Source: Bacillota bacterium
GTDB lineage: Bacteria > Bacillota > Clostridia > Lachnospirales > Lachnospiraceae
Length of the DNA: 64,000 bases
Direction of reading: 5' to 3'
Assembly: GCA_023414355.1 (NCBI GenBank)
Contig: JAEZOB010000063.1
Location: 12,905-76,904 of the forward strand
In this document: one piece after another, positions 36,427 through 46,198 of the stretch
How positions within the stretch are numbered: the first letter of the stretch is position 1
Layout: each line of letters begins with the position of its first letter
Translations under genes and position numbers: made by a program
Notes under the pieces: generated by a model
The model's database searches: none
What the model was told of the DNA's origin: nothing
What the model saw: only the letters and a program-made list of their open reading frames with translations

Positions 36427-37841
36427 TATCCCAACCTCACTTTCGCTTTAATATAGGGGCCACCGTTAGATGTCTTAACATACTCCTTGTAGCCCTTGCC
36501 ACAGTAGCCGGTGCCTGACAGCCCAACCTCTCCGGTTAACATAGACATGGATTTTAACAAGTCAGGAACAAAGCCCGTCATGAGTACCGGGGCGATGAGG
36601 TTTCCTGTAAATTTGCCGTCAACGATTTCCCTGCCGAGGATTGCGATACATTGGATACCCCAATTCTTCGGGTCCTCCATGCCGCTGTATAAGCCTTCAA
36701 TCTGGTATCCGAATTTAATGGAGGCCAGCATATCCTCGTAGGTATCTGTTCCTGATGCAAAGAAAGTGTTCGTCATTCTCGCATAAGCCTTCCGTTCAAA
36801 GGACTGTCTTTTGCCGTTACCTGTCGGTACCGTACCAAGCTTCAAGGCAGACAGAAGGTCCGAGATGCCGTTCTGTAATATTCCATCCTTTATAATCATA
36901 GTATCCGTTCCCAAGGTTCCTTCATCATCAAAAAGGTAGGAGGATACATTTTTAACAGCAGCAGCTCCGTCATGCATGGAGATAATCGGTGATGCCACCT
37001 GTTTTCCGATGTATTCTGCGCCCTTTGCTCTGTTCTTCACAAACATATCCATCTCAACACCATGTCCGAAGGCTTCATGTGCAATTAATCCGGAGATTTC
37101 GGGAGTAGAGATAATATCATATTCACCCGGTTCCACCGGCTTTGCATCCAGCAGTTTAATGCAGTCCTCAGCACAGAGTCTTCCTTCCTTAGCGAGTCCT
37201 TGTAACAGCTCATAGCCGGTCATTCCAGAAAGAGGGCGATAATTATATCTTGCCGTATCCCCCCTGCGCGCCGTACAGCCGACGACGGCCTCACTATTTG
37301 TATAGGATTGTTCTAAGTCCTTCTTAGCTGATAAAAAGATCTTGGAAACATGATAATAATTATAAGCCGCCCGAAAGTTCACGATGAGCTCGGACAGGGA
37401 GCAAGCCTCATCCTTGATTTTGGTCAGCGCCTGTACAATCATCTCCGGACTGACCTCCTCGGGATTGATCTCATATTCACTGAAGAACTGCTTTGTCACT
37501 TCTTCTTCCTCAATGATAGCATAGGCGTTGGCAGAGACCTCAGGAGAGAGCTTATGTAGCTCATTCCGTACTGCAGCAATGATTTCAGGAATTTTGCTTT
37601 CACTGATCTCGTTAAAGGAGTACTCCGAGTAATTCACTCCGTTATGGATCCGAAGGACAAAGCCGCGCTCCGCAAACATGGAATCATTAATCTCTGTACT
37701 TTTATTGGATACAACAAAGTTCTTGACCTTTGTATCCGTACCAAGAATTGATACATATTTGTATTCGGTCGAAAGCAGTTCGATAAGCTTACGCAGGAAC
37801 GGCTTACTGCCGGACAAGAATTCCGATTTTAATGTCTTCAC
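36426..37841 (-). CDS. tldD: TldD-type metalloprotease
   Basis: 471 residues. The active-site motif HEAFGH at about residues 255-260 with a downstream Glu/Cys region marks TldD, the catalytic subunit. The N-terminal half is the TldD-specific ligand-binding domain. Length matches the E. coli protein (about 481). The start is GTG with GAGGAGGTAATATA before it. It is immediately followed by the TldE gene with a one-base overlap, the expected pairing. Peptide substrate unknown. Confidence 0.92.
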   Translation of the reverse strand: MKTLKSEFLSGSKPFLRKLIELLSTEYKYVSILGTDTKVKNFVVSNKSTEINDSMFAERGFVLRIHNGVNYSEYSFNEISESKIPEIIAAVRNELHKLSPEVSANAYAIIEEEEVTKQFFSEYEINPEEVSPEMIVQALTKIKDEACSLSELIVNFRAAYNYYHVSKIFLSAKKDLEQSYTNSEAVVGCTARRGDTARYNYRPLSGMTGYELLQGLAKEGRLCAEDCIKLLDAKPVEPGEYDIISTPEISGLIAHEAFGHGVEMDMFVKNRAKGAEYIGKQVASPIISMHDGAAAVKNVSSYLFDDEGTLGTDTMIIKDGILQNGISDLLSALKLGTVPTGNGKRQSFERKAYARMTNTFFASGTDTYEDMLASIKFGYQIEGLYSGMEDPKNWGIQCIAILGREIVDGKFTGNLIAPVLMTGFVPDLLKSMSMLTGEVGLSGTGYCGKGYKEYVKTSNGGPYIKAKVRLG

Positions 37842-38102
37842 TATATTACCTCCTCATAACAATGTTGTTTTCATAGCATATGATTGATCAAAAAATCAAA
37901 AGCACCCTTTGACATTTCATCAAATTTTTTGAACCAATATTTTCCACGCTTTTTTATTATACACCAGATACTCCCAAAATGAAAAGTGAAAAAGAAAAAA
38001 TGTGTCTCCCATCGAGTACTTCGCCGACAGTTTTATATTCGCCAGAAATATGCTATAGTATGAAATAAAGCACGATTAATAATCCATGCAGAGGTGACGG
38101 TT

Positions 38103-40565
38103 ATGAACGCAGCACATGAAATAATTGAATATAATGAAGAGCTCCCGATCAAGCTCTTCTACCAGAGGATCGGAAGTGTCTCAAAGCACTGGCACCGCAG
38201 CCTGGAGTTACTCTTTGTCCTGAAGGGGCAGCTGCAGGTCACAGTCGGCAACAGGTTCTATCTTTTGGAGGAGGATGATATCCTCGTGATCAATCCAAAT
38301 ACCCTGCATGAAACCTTCAGTGAGGATTGCGTTCTGTTATCTCTCCAGATGCGCCTATCTATGTTCCGCCTAAGCTGGCTGTCCCCGGATAGCATCTCCT
38401 TTGAGTGTAACTCCGCAGAAAGCACAGATAAATCCCAATATGATAAAATCAAGCGGATTCTTGCACATATGCTGCAATCGAATATGGAAGAAGCAGTCAG
38501 GAATAGTCTGACCAACTACACCTATGCCTACCAGCTGATGGATGAACTGGTTCGAAATTACCGGGCCGAGGAATCGGAAGAAACCCTTCTCTCCCAGAAG
38601 GCTCTCATCCGCCTGCGAAGCATCACGGATTATCTGGAGGCGCACTATCCCGAAGATATAACCCTGACCGGTATGGCAGAGCATGAATATATGTCTCCCT
38701 CCTACCTGTCTCATTTTTTTGAGAAGTATATGGGAACCACCTTTTCCTCCTACTTGTCAAAGCTGCGCCTGGAGCACTCGTTAGAAGATCTGTATGAGGA
38801 TATCTCCATTGAAGAGATCGCGGAAAGAAATGGCTTCCCCAGTTCCCGTTCCTATGCTTCGAGCTTTCGGAAACGCTATGGGATACTACCCAGTGAGTAT
38901 CGAAAAACCAGGTTGAACAGGGCTACTCCCCCCTCCGCTCTGGTAAAGAGCTCCTCCTCAAGCTATCTGGCTCTGGAACGGATTAATTACTTTGAGAAGC
39001 TTGCTCCTTACTTGAAGACATCTGCTGCCGAGATGCCAACGACACAGTATCAGAACAAAGCCTTTGATATCGGAGAAATCTCAGCAGATAGTAGCCTTGC
39101 TTGCCTGCGGCATACCTGTCGTGTATTTTGTTCTGTGGGAAGAGCACGGGAGCTATTGGACAGCAGGGTACAGCAAATGCTTCGAATTCAGCAATCCGAG
39201 ATGCCGTTTCAATATATTAAATTCCATGGGATTTTCGATGATGCCCTGTATGTATATCAGGAGGATGAGTTTGGCAAACCAATCCTAAATTTCTTCTATA
39301 TTGACCAGGTATTGGATTTCTTGAAGGAACTCAGGCTGAAACCTCTTCTGCAACTTTCCTTTATGCCCGAGGCAATGGCAAAACATCCGGAAAGAAAAAT
39401 ATTCTATGCTCCGTTTATGATCAGTGAACCTAAGGCAGATTCCGCCTGGTCCTATCTCGTGACAGAATTTACCCGCCATTTGATCGAACGGTATGGTTAC
39501 GAGGACGTCCGCTCCTGGCGTTTTACCTTCTGGAATGAAGCCTTAAACAGTAGTCTGCCCTTCTGCTTTGATACACCGGAGACTGCCTTCCGGCTCTATG
39601 AGATCAGTTATCAGGCAGTGAAACAGCTGATTCCTGAGGCTCATTTTGCTTCCATGTCTTATGTCACCTATGAATTCGATGAAAAGCTTTTCCATAGATA
39701 CCTTAATTATATGCAGACGCATCAATGTATGGCGGATTCTCTGTTATTCCATTATTATTCCAAGCTGTCCTCCGGGACGGACAGCTTTACGGACTATACC
39801 CGCCTATTCCTCTCCTATTCGGAGCTTACGAATAGGCCTGTCTATCTTACGGAATGGAATTTTACCTCCTCTCACCGGGAATGGCTTAACGATACCTGCT
39901 ATACCTCCTGCTACATTGTCCGTACTGTCCTGCAGCATTATGATCTTCTGGAAAGCTTCTGCCATTGGTCCTTAACAGATCTGCATTGGGAGCTGCCACC
40001 GGCTCAGGAGACCTTCCATGGAGGGATGGGGTTCTTCACTAGGGATGGCATGAAAAAACCTGCCTATTATGCTTATTACTTTCTGTCCAGGCTGGAGGAT
40101 ATTCTGGTTCATCAGGAGGAGGGATGCTACATGACCAGAAATGAAGAGGGGACCCGCTTTTCGCTCCTTTTGTATCATTATCAGCATTATTCGAGTTCTT
40201 ACGCAGAGGGTATCAACTTCACTGCCTCCTTCTCGGAACGTTACCTGGCCTTCCCCTCTGCCTCAGCCGTAAGTATGAGCTTTTCATTCCTGGATATAAA
40301 GGATGGAAGCTATCTGATGACAGAGCAGTATGTCAACCGAAATTCGGGAAGCGTATTCGATCAGTGGCTTAGGATGGGCGGTGTGGAGCTTCGGACCAAG
40401 GAGGAGCTTGATACACTGAGTAGTCTGTCTGTTCCGATGCTGATCCGTTCACAACCGGAGGTCTCCGGAGGCCGGCTGGATTATCATACCGTACTTGAGC
40501 CCCATGAGATCAGACTGATCCGATTGGAACTCCTGCCGAATAACCGGTTTAAAACAAATCCATGA
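38103..40565 (+). CDS. AraC-type regulator fused to a GH39-like domain
   Basis: About 820 residues. Residues 1-90 are a cupin-like sensor (LELLFVLKGQLQV and DDILVINPNTLHE), 170-270 hold the AraC double helix-turn-helix (ITLTGMAEHEYMSPSYLSHF and IEEIAERNGFPSSRSYASSF), and about 300-700 resemble glycoside hydrolase family 39: FWNEAL with the acid/base Glu near 479 and VYLTEWNF with the nucleophile Glu near 582. Both catalytic Glu residues are kept, so the domain may bind or hydrolyse a sugar as a signal. The ATG at 38103 has GAGGTG 6 bases before. Likely controls nearby sugar genes (inference). Confidence 0.88.
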   Translation: MNAAHEIIEYNEELPIKLFYQRIGSVSKHWHRSLELLFVLKGQLQVTVGNRFYLLEEDDILVINPNTLHETFSEDCVLLSLQMRLSMFRLSWLSPDSISFECNSAESTDKSQYDKIKRILAHMLQSNMEEAVRNSLTNYTYAYQLMDELVRNYRAEESEETLLSQKALIRLRSITDYLEAHYPEDITLTGMAEHEYMSPSYLSHFFEKYMGTTFSSYLSKLRLEHSLEDLYEDISIEEIAERNGFPSSRSYASSFRKRYGILPSEYRKTRLNRATPPSALVKSSSSSYLALERINYFEKLAPYLKTSAAEMPTTQYQNKAFDIGEISADSSLACLRHTCRVFCSVGRARELLDSRVQQMLRIQQSEMPFQYIKFHGIFDDALYVYQEDEFGKPILNFFYIDQVLDFLKELRLKPLLQLSFMPEAMAKHPERKIFYAPFMISEPKADSAWSYLVTEFTRHLIERYGYEDVRSWRFTFWNEALNSSLPFCFDTPETAFRLYEISYQAVKQLIPEAHFASMSYVTYEFDEKLFHRYLNYMQTHQCMADSLLFHYYSKLSSGTDSFTDYTRLFLSYSELTNRPVYLTEWNFTSSHREWLNDTCYTSCYIVRTVLQHYDLLESFCHWSLTDLHWELPPAQETFHGGMGFFTRDGMKKPAYYAYYFLSRLEDILVHQEEGCYMTRNEEGTRFSLLLYHYQHYSSSYAEGINFTASFSERYLAFPSASAVSMSFSFLDIKDGSYLMTEQYVNRNSGSVFDQWLRMGGVELRTKEELDTLSSLSVPMLIRSQPEVSGGRLDYHTVLEPHEIRLIRLELLPNNRFKTNP

Positions 40566-40586
40566 TTGTATAACCATCATCAAAAA

Positions 40587-40650
40587 AAGGAACTGTTACA
40601 AATCAGGAATAGAACAGCGCAAGTATTCCATCCTTTTGAAACAGTTCCTT
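40587..40650. terminator. Bidirectional terminator between convergent genes
   Basis: AAGGAACTGTT and AACAGTTCCTT enclose an inner GGAATA/TATTCC pairing, with A and T runs on both sides. Confidence 0.8.
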
Positions 40651-40695
40651 ATTATTTACCAAAGGGTCTTAACAAAGATTTCTTCGTTCCTCACC

Positions 40696-41412
40696 TTAGA
40701 TCCGGTTCAGATACTCAAAATCATTCTTGATGGCTTCCCAAACCGGTTTATCATATTCCTCATGCTCAAGCACAAAGTAAGCTGCATACTTGGCTGCTTC
40801 CTTAATTTTTCTCATATCCAGTATTCCGTCTGCCACATCCACATTGGCTTTATTAGAGGCAATCTGCTTGATATGGATTAGCTCCACACGTTTGCCCCAC
40901 TTCTCGATGTATTCCACAGGATCCACTCCTGCATAAGCCACCCAGAATACATCCAGCTCCAGAACCACCTGATCACTTGTCTTCTCAGCCAGCCAATCAA
41001 GCGCATATTTACCGTCAACCATCTTAAATTCATGATCATGGTTATGATACCCTACCTTGATGCCTTCCTTCGCCGCACGTTCTGCAGCAATATTCAGCAC
41101 CTTAGCCAGATGATCTATCTCTTCCAGGGTATCAACCTTCGCCCAAGGGCAGATAATATATTTGGAACCGATTGCTTTACTATAGCTAAGCTCTGTCTCA
41201 AAATTATCTTCAAAGGTCTGAAGACCGGTATGGGTTCCGACGGAATATAAGCCGCTTTCCTTCATAAGCTTGATCTGTTCTTCGGTGCTTAATCCGCCGT
41301 AGCCTGCGAATTCCACACCCCGAAACCCGATCTCTCCGACCCTTTTTACGGAATTGGTGAAGTCCTTCGCTGTCTCTTCGTGGATGGAATAAAGCTGTAA
41401 TGATATCTCCAT
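40696..41412 (-). CDS. Sugar phosphate isomerase/epimerase, xylose isomerase-like TIM barrel
   Basis: About 238 residues, AP_endonuc_2-type TIM barrel. Typical pieces: ISLQLYSIHEET at the start, GVEFAGYGGLSTEE in the second strand, VGYHNHDHEF metal-binding strand, ELDVFWVAYAG, and LIHIKQIASN near the C-terminus. The His, Asp and Glu metal ligands are present, so it is probably active on a sugar or inositol compound. GAGGT lies before the ATG at 41412. It lies downstream of a Gfo/Idh/MocA oxidoreductase on the same strand, a frequent pairing in inositol or keto-sugar metabolism. Confidence 0.85.
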   Translation of the reverse strand: MEISLQLYSIHEETAKDFTNSVKRVGEIGFRGVEFAGYGGLSTEEQIKLMKESGLYSVGTHTGLQTFEDNFETELSYSKAIGSKYIICPWAKVDTLEEIDHLAKVLNIAAERAAKEGIKVGYHNHDHEFKMVDGKYALDWLAEKTSDQVVLELDVFWVAYAGVDPVEYIEKWGKRVELIHIKQIASNKANVDVADGILDMRKIKEAAKYAAYFVLEHEEYDKPVWEAIKNDFEYLNRI

Positions 41413-41586
41413 ATTTACCTCATTTCTTACGAGCATGCCATCTACCTATCCACATACATGACCTCCCTGTTGGAGTCACGCACATCGGTATAGCTGCTCA
41501 ATCTTTATTGGGAGATGGAATGTCTGAAGTAGTTTTGAGGAGGAATCTCCAGACATTCCGGTAAAACTAGCAGTTTCAAATAAACA

Positions 41587-42669
41587 TCAATTGAAATATA
41601 CCGGCTGTCCTGTAGCTGCCGACTGATAGATTGCTTCCAATATCTCGGATACAACGCAGGCTTGCTCAGGCTTTACCACCGGCTCAGTATTATTTTTAAT
41701 GCAATCGATCCAGCGTCTTGCCTCAACCTGTGCGGGATCACTGGAGACACCCTCATAGAAGGCAACTCCGCCACTGGAAAGATCAGGCTTGATCTCGATC
41801 AGGCGATTAAATTCACCCTTGTTAATCGTTACTCCGTTCTTGATCTGTGCACCCGCATCGCTGCCGCAAAGTACGGTACTTCCTTCCTGAATGGGTTCAC
41901 AGGTATTGAGTGCCCAGCTTGACTCAAGAATGATGGTTGCACCGTTCTTCATCACGATAAAGCCGAAAGCAGAATCCTCCATCGTATGCTGTTCCGGATC
42001 CCAGCCGCCCCAAGGGTTGCCGCAGTCCGCATTGTTTACCTTTTTATATTTTGTACCCACCACCATCTTAGGCTCATAATTGTTCATAAGATACAGGGTA
42101 ACATCCAGAGAATGGGTACCGATATCGATTAACGGACCGCCTCCCTGCTCGTATTCATTCAAGAATACACCCCAGTTCGGTGTCCCTCTCCTTCTGACTG
42201 CAAATGCTTTTGCAAAATAAATATCTCCCAGATCACCGCGCTCAATGACGCTCTTGAGATAAATCGCCTCAGGCTTATGTCTGTGCTGATATCCGATGGT
42301 CAGCTTCTTTCCTGTCTCCTTGGCTGCTGCCACCATCTTTCTAGCATCCTCTGCTGTCTTTGCCATGGGCTTCTCACACATTACGTGCTTTCCTGCATGC
42401 AGGGCATCGATGGTAATGGGTGCATGGGAACGATTCGGTGTCAATACATGAACAACCTCGATCTCCTGATCCTTAAGAAGCTCCTGATAATCCGTATAGA
42501 CCTTCGCATCCGGTGTACCATACTCTGCTTTAGCCTTCTCAGCTTTTTCTAAAACAATATCACAGAAAGCTACCATCTCGACATCTCCGAGCTTACTGAG
42601 GGAAGGCATATGTTTTCCGTTTGCAATGCCTCCGCAACCAATAATACCGATCTTTATTTTCTTCTCCAT
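41587..42669 (-). CDS. Gfo/Idh/MocA family oxidoreductase
   Basis: 360 residues. A Rossmann fold at the N-terminus with IGIIGCGGIANGKHM binding NAD(P), VLTPNRSHAPI, and the EKPMAKT motif whose Lys and Pro are conserved in the family. The C-terminal domain includes DIGTHSLDVTLYL with the catalytic Asp/His pair. It likely oxidises or reduces a sugar or inositol derivative. AAAAGGAGAT precedes the ATG. It sits upstream of the TIM-barrel isomerase in what looks like a small sugar-metabolism operon. Confidence 0.9.
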   Translation of the reverse strand: MEKKIKIGIIGCGGIANGKHMPSLSKLGDVEMVAFCDIVLEKAEKAKAEYGTPDAKVYTDYQELLKDQEIEVVHVLTPNRSHAPITIDALHAGKHVMCEKPMAKTAEDARKMVAAAKETGKKLTIGYQHRHKPEAIYLKSVIERGDLGDIYFAKAFAVRRRGTPNWGVFLNEYEQGGGPLIDIGTHSLDVTLYLMNNYEPKMVVGTKYKKVNNADCGNPWGGWDPEQHTMEDSAFGFIVMKNGATIILESSWALNTCEPIQEGSTVLCGSDAGAQIKNGVTINKGEFNRLIEIKPDLSSGGVAFYEGVSSDPAQVEARRWIDCIKNNTEPVVKPEQACVVSEILEAIYQSAATGQPVYFN

Positions 42670-42813
42670 AAGTCCAATCTCCTTTTCAGATAATATTAAC
42701 AGTATGAATAATTTATTATGTTACTCCCCATACAAAACATAGCATAAATACTCGTCCCGTGATATAATATATTTACCGAAAAATATCAACAATTTGTCAT
42801 TGGAGGTTGTCTA

Positions 42814-43707
42814 ATGAACAACAGCTATTATGTCGAAACCAGGGACAAAAGCGGGAATGATTCCCTGCAATTCAGTACCCACACTCAGCAGGCTGTGGGC
42901 CCGCAGATCATGTCGCCGGCCCATATCCATAATTATATTGAGATTCTTTTTGCCTTATCCGGAAAATATCAGATATTATTAAATAATAAAGAATACTACT
43001 TTCAAACCGGGGATATGGTTTTGATCAATTCCAACGAAATCCATCATATTTTTTCCATCGGAGAAGGGACGAATGAATATATCGTCATCAAGTTCGAACC
43101 GGAAATGCTCTATACCACTGCCCAGTCCTTATTTGAGATGAAATACGTCATGCCGTTTATCTTAAACGAATCCACCCATCAAAAGGTTTTTCTGAAGGCA
43201 GAAATAGAACAGACCTTGATTCCTGAGCTGATCAAGGGAATCAGTACCGAATACACAGAAAAGAAATACGGTTATGAGCTTGCCGTCCGGGCCAATATCT
43301 ATAACCTGTTCTTATTCATCTTAAGAAGATGGAAGGAGCAGGACATGGACCTAAATATTGATCAGGAAATCAATAAAGATATGGTCGGAAGGATGCAGAA
43401 GGTGTTTGATTATATCGAAGAAAATTATCAGAATGACATTACTGCTCTGGATATGTCACAGCTATGCAATTTAAGCTACAGTTATTTCTCAAGGCTATTT
43501 ACCAGAATCATGAGACGAAGCTTCCGCGAGTACTTAAATTATGTGAGAGTTACCAAAGCGGAAAAGCTGCTGACCAATGCAGAGCTAAATATTACAGAGA
43601 TCGCAATGCAGGTGGGCTTCTCCACCTCCAGCTATTTCATCCAGCAGTTCAAGCAATTTAAGGATATCTCCCCGAAGCAATATCAGCTCAAGTATAAAGT
43701 CGGCTAA
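42814..43707 (+). CDS. AraC-family regulator with cupin sensor
   Basis: 297 residues. The N-terminal cupin includes MSPAHIHNYIEILFALSG and MVLINSNEIHHIFS; the C-terminal AraC double helix-turn-helix has ITALDMSQLCNLSYSYFSRL and ITEIAMQVGFSTSSYFIQQF, ending SPKQYQ. Divergent from the Gfo/Idh/MocA gene, which it most likely controls. TTGGAGGT precedes the ATG. Its stop codon overlaps the stop of the convergent histidine kinase gene, leaving no room for a terminator between them. Confidence 0.9.
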   Translation: MNNSYYVETRDKSGNDSLQFSTHTQQAVGPQIMSPAHIHNYIEILFALSGKYQILLNNKEYYFQTGDMVLINSNEIHHIFSIGEGTNEYIVIKFEPEMLYTTAQSLFEMKYVMPFILNESTHQKVFLKAEIEQTLIPELIKGISTEYTEKKYGYELAVRANIYNLFLFILRRWKEQDMDLNIDQEINKDMVGRMQKVFDYIEENYQNDITALDMSQLCNLSYSYFSRLFTRIMRRSFREYLNYVRVTKAEKLLTNAELNITEIAMQVGFSTSSYFIQQFKQFKDISPKQYQLKYKVG

Positions 43708-45194
43708 TGCTTCAGGGAGATCCAGAATTCTACCCCATTTTCTTTATTCCTAATGCCGTATCGACCGTGATGTGCGTTCATGATGGTACGGACGATATAT
43801 AAGCCAAGTCCTACATTGTTCTGAGAGGTACGGGTACGGGATTTGTCCTCGCGATAGAAGCTGTTCCAAAGCTTATCCAGATTCTCCTCGGGGATATTGA
43901 TTCCTTCGTTGAAGACGGACACCACTACCTCCCCCTCCACCGGCTCGACCTTCACTCGGATCTGCCCACCTGCCTCCGTATAGTTGATGGCATTGGACAG
44001 ATAATTCGTGATTGCCTCCTCCAGATAATAAGGGTCACCCAGTACTAAGCCACAGTCCTTCCCTTGGAATTCAAAGAGGATGCCTTTATTTCTGATCAGT
44101 ACCTCGTTCTTATGGCAGATCCTTTCCGCTAGACCGACCAGGTCAAGCTCCTGCGTCTGGAGCTGTGCCAGGCTGTTCTCCATATTCGTCAGTCCGAGCA
44201 GATTCTTGATCAGGATATCCATCTTTCGGGTCTCATCCAGAATCGTATCATAGTAAAAGCCCTTATCTATCCCGGGGACATCCGCATTCAGCATCTCCGT
44301 ATATCCGGTGAGGATAGCGAGCGGAGTCTTAAGTTCATGGGAAATATTCGCGATAAATTCCTTCCTCTGTTCATCCACCTGATTCATGTATTCATTGTCT
44401 TCTTCAAGCTTCTTATTGGCTTCCTGCAAAGATGCAATGTTATCCTGTAATCGGTCAGCCATGATATTGATGTTGCGTGCCAGACTACCGATTTCGTCCT
44501 TTAATTTATTCTCTGTAACCCGGGTATCAAAATCCATATTCGATACATTGACTGCCACCTGATTGATTGCTATGATAGGCTTCGCAATCTGCCTTGCCAC
44601 GAAATAAACCAGAACGCCTCCTATGAGCAAAGCAAAGGTCGAGATCATAAGGATGAAGATATTCGTCGTATGAAGCTCATCACTGATGGATTTGATTGAA
44701 AGGCGGATCGCAAAGTAATAAGACTTGTCTCCTTGTGTAATTTTACCGAGAAGTCGAATCCGGTCGCTGCTTTCCTCCGGCGCTATGGGCGGCCCCTCCT
44801 CCCGATCTACCTTTTGTATCGTCGGATTTTCGCCATTATAAGCCTCTTCCGGGTACTTTCGAAAATCAAACCCGATCAGCCTCTTGACGGGATGATCAGG
44901 AACTCCGACAAACACCATCAATCTGTTGGAATAGATAACCTCCATCTGCTCATTCCCCAGGAAGTAATCAAAATTAGTCTCGATCTCCTTCTGCTTAATG
45001 ATCGATATGATATCCTCATCAGAGGAGGCTGCCTCCTCCCTAATCTGTTCATATACATCCTTCACCGACTTTATCTTCTGATAGACATAGTACTTCTCAG
45101 AAAAGAGAAAATTCGCAGCAATCTGCAGAGAAAATACAACCAACAGAATGGTTCCTATCACTGCTGTTAATCTTGTTTTTATTGATCTGAACAT
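43704..45194 (-). CDS. Sensor histidine kinase
   Basis: 496 residues. One N-terminal transmembrane helix (about 10-32), an extracytoplasmic region of about 125 residues, a second helix near 180-200, then HAMP, a coiled-coil linker, and HisKA with the phosphorylated His in ISHELKTPLA. The ATPase region has NYLSNAINYT (N box), a degenerate D box VSVFNEGINIP and GLGLYIV (G box). It pairs with the OmpR-type regulator whose stop it overlaps by 16 bases. The signal is not known. Confidence 0.92.
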   Translation of the reverse strand: MFRSIKTRLTAVIGTILLVVFSLQIAANFLFSEKYYVYQKIKSVKDVYEQIREEAASSDEDIISIIKQKEIETNFDYFLGNEQMEVIYSNRLMVFVGVPDHPVKRLIGFDFRKYPEEAYNGENPTIQKVDREEGPPIAPEESSDRIRLLGKITQGDKSYYFAIRLSIKSISDELHTTNIFILMISTFALLIGGVLVYFVARQIAKPIIAINQVAVNVSNMDFDTRVTENKLKDEIGSLARNINIMADRLQDNIASLQEANKKLEEDNEYMNQVDEQRKEFIANISHELKTPLAILTGYTEMLNADVPGIDKGFYYDTILDETRKMDILIKNLLGLTNMENSLAQLQTQELDLVGLAERICHKNEVLIRNKGILFEFQGKDCGLVLGDPYYLEEAITNYLSNAINYTEAGGQIRVKVEPVEGEVVVSVFNEGINIPEENLDKLWNSFYREDKSRTRTSQNNVGLGLYIVRTIMNAHHGRYGIRNKENGVEFWISLKH

Positions 45195-45865
45195 GCTTTC
45201 ACCCCGAATCGATAGCCCCTGCCATGGATAGTCTGGATCACCTCTGTGCCAAGCTTGGAACGTAGCTGCTTGATATGGGTATCCACCGTCCTGCCGTCAC
45301 CAATATAATCATAATTCCAGACATCATTTAAGATCTGTTCTCTGGATAAAACCGAATTGCAGTGATCTGTCATATAAATCAGCAAATCGTACTCCTTCGG
45401 TGTCAGATAGAGCTCTTTTCCATTCACTCTAACGATCATTCCAGTCTTATCGATTTCTATTTCACCAAAGTACTTTATTTCGTCTGCCTTATCTTTGCAG
45501 CGCTTCAGTACAGCTTCTATATGAGCAAGGAGGAGGGCAGGAGAAAAAGGTTTGGTAATATAGTCATCCGCCCCATGCTTAAAACCATTTAGCTGATCAT
45601 ATTCCTGACTTTTGGCCGTAAGTAGGATGACCGGCACCAAAGATACCTCCCTGACTTCAGCAAGGACCTCTAACCCATCCTTATAAGGCATCATGACATC
45701 CAGCAGAATCAGATCCACTCTGTTGTTATTCGCATAGAAGACCTCCAGCGCCTGCAATCCATCCTCCGCCTCCAGAACCTTATAATGACAGCTTATCAGA
45801 AAATCCTTCAGCATTCTTCTGATTCTGGCTTCATCCTCAGCGATTAATATCGTTCCTTGATTCAT
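45179..45865 (-). CDS. OmpR-family response regulator
   Basis: About 228 residues. The receiver starts ILIAEDEARIRR, with phosphoacceptor Asp in LILLDVMMPYKDG and Lys in TKPFSP. The C-terminal winged helix contains LTPKEYDLLIYM and VDTHIKQLRSKLG. It precedes and overlaps its kinase by 16 bases. The ATG at 45865 is preferred because the receiver begins there and GGATAAGGG lies upstream; the ORF runs to 45910. Note the receiver has DEA rather than the usual DDE acidic pair, a minor variation. Confidence 0.92.
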   Translation of the reverse strand: MNQGTILIAEDEARIRRMLKDFLISCHYKVLEAEDGLQALEVFYANNNRVDLILLDVMMPYKDGLEVLAEVREVSLVPVILLTAKSQEYDQLNGFKHGADDYITKPFSPALLLAHIEAVLKRCKDKADEIKYFGEIEIDKTGMIVRVNGKELYLTPKEYDLLIYMTDHCNSVLSREQILNDVWNYDYIGDGRTVDTHIKQLRSKLGTEVIQTIHGRGYRFGVKACSDQ

Positions 45866-46001
45866 ACCCTTATCCTTTCTATGTACCCTGTGTGCTTCTA
45901 TTCTCCTCAAGTATGATTCTTCTTGTAAGCTTCAAACGAGTCATACCTCTATTCTACACCATTTTGTGTGATGGAAATGTGATGAACATAAACAACAAAC
46001 C

Positions 46002-46095
46002 AGAGAAGCTGTTACTAACATGTTCCTTAGCTTAAGGCAAGGGAAATTATATCCTTACCTTAAGCTATTAAAAATGTTTTGCAACAGCCCTTCTG
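46002..46095. repeat. Short modular hairpin element, copy E
   Basis: An outer stem with AGCTGTTACTAACAT and ATGTTTTGCAACAGC encloses an inner hairpin, TAGCTTAAGG/CCTTAAGCTA. The outer GGCTGTTGCA word and AGCTTAAGG word are both present in copy B. It lies in the 333-base gap after the SIS gene and before the response regulator; the rest of that gap holds nothing else recognised. Confidence 0.65.
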
Positions 46096-46198
46096 TCATT
46101 TTTCTATGTTTTCCTTTATTCGTCCCCAAACCGTAGTTGGATTTTTCAATCAATGCCTTCGTCTTCTATAGAAAGATATTGAAACCCGTATCCATCTA

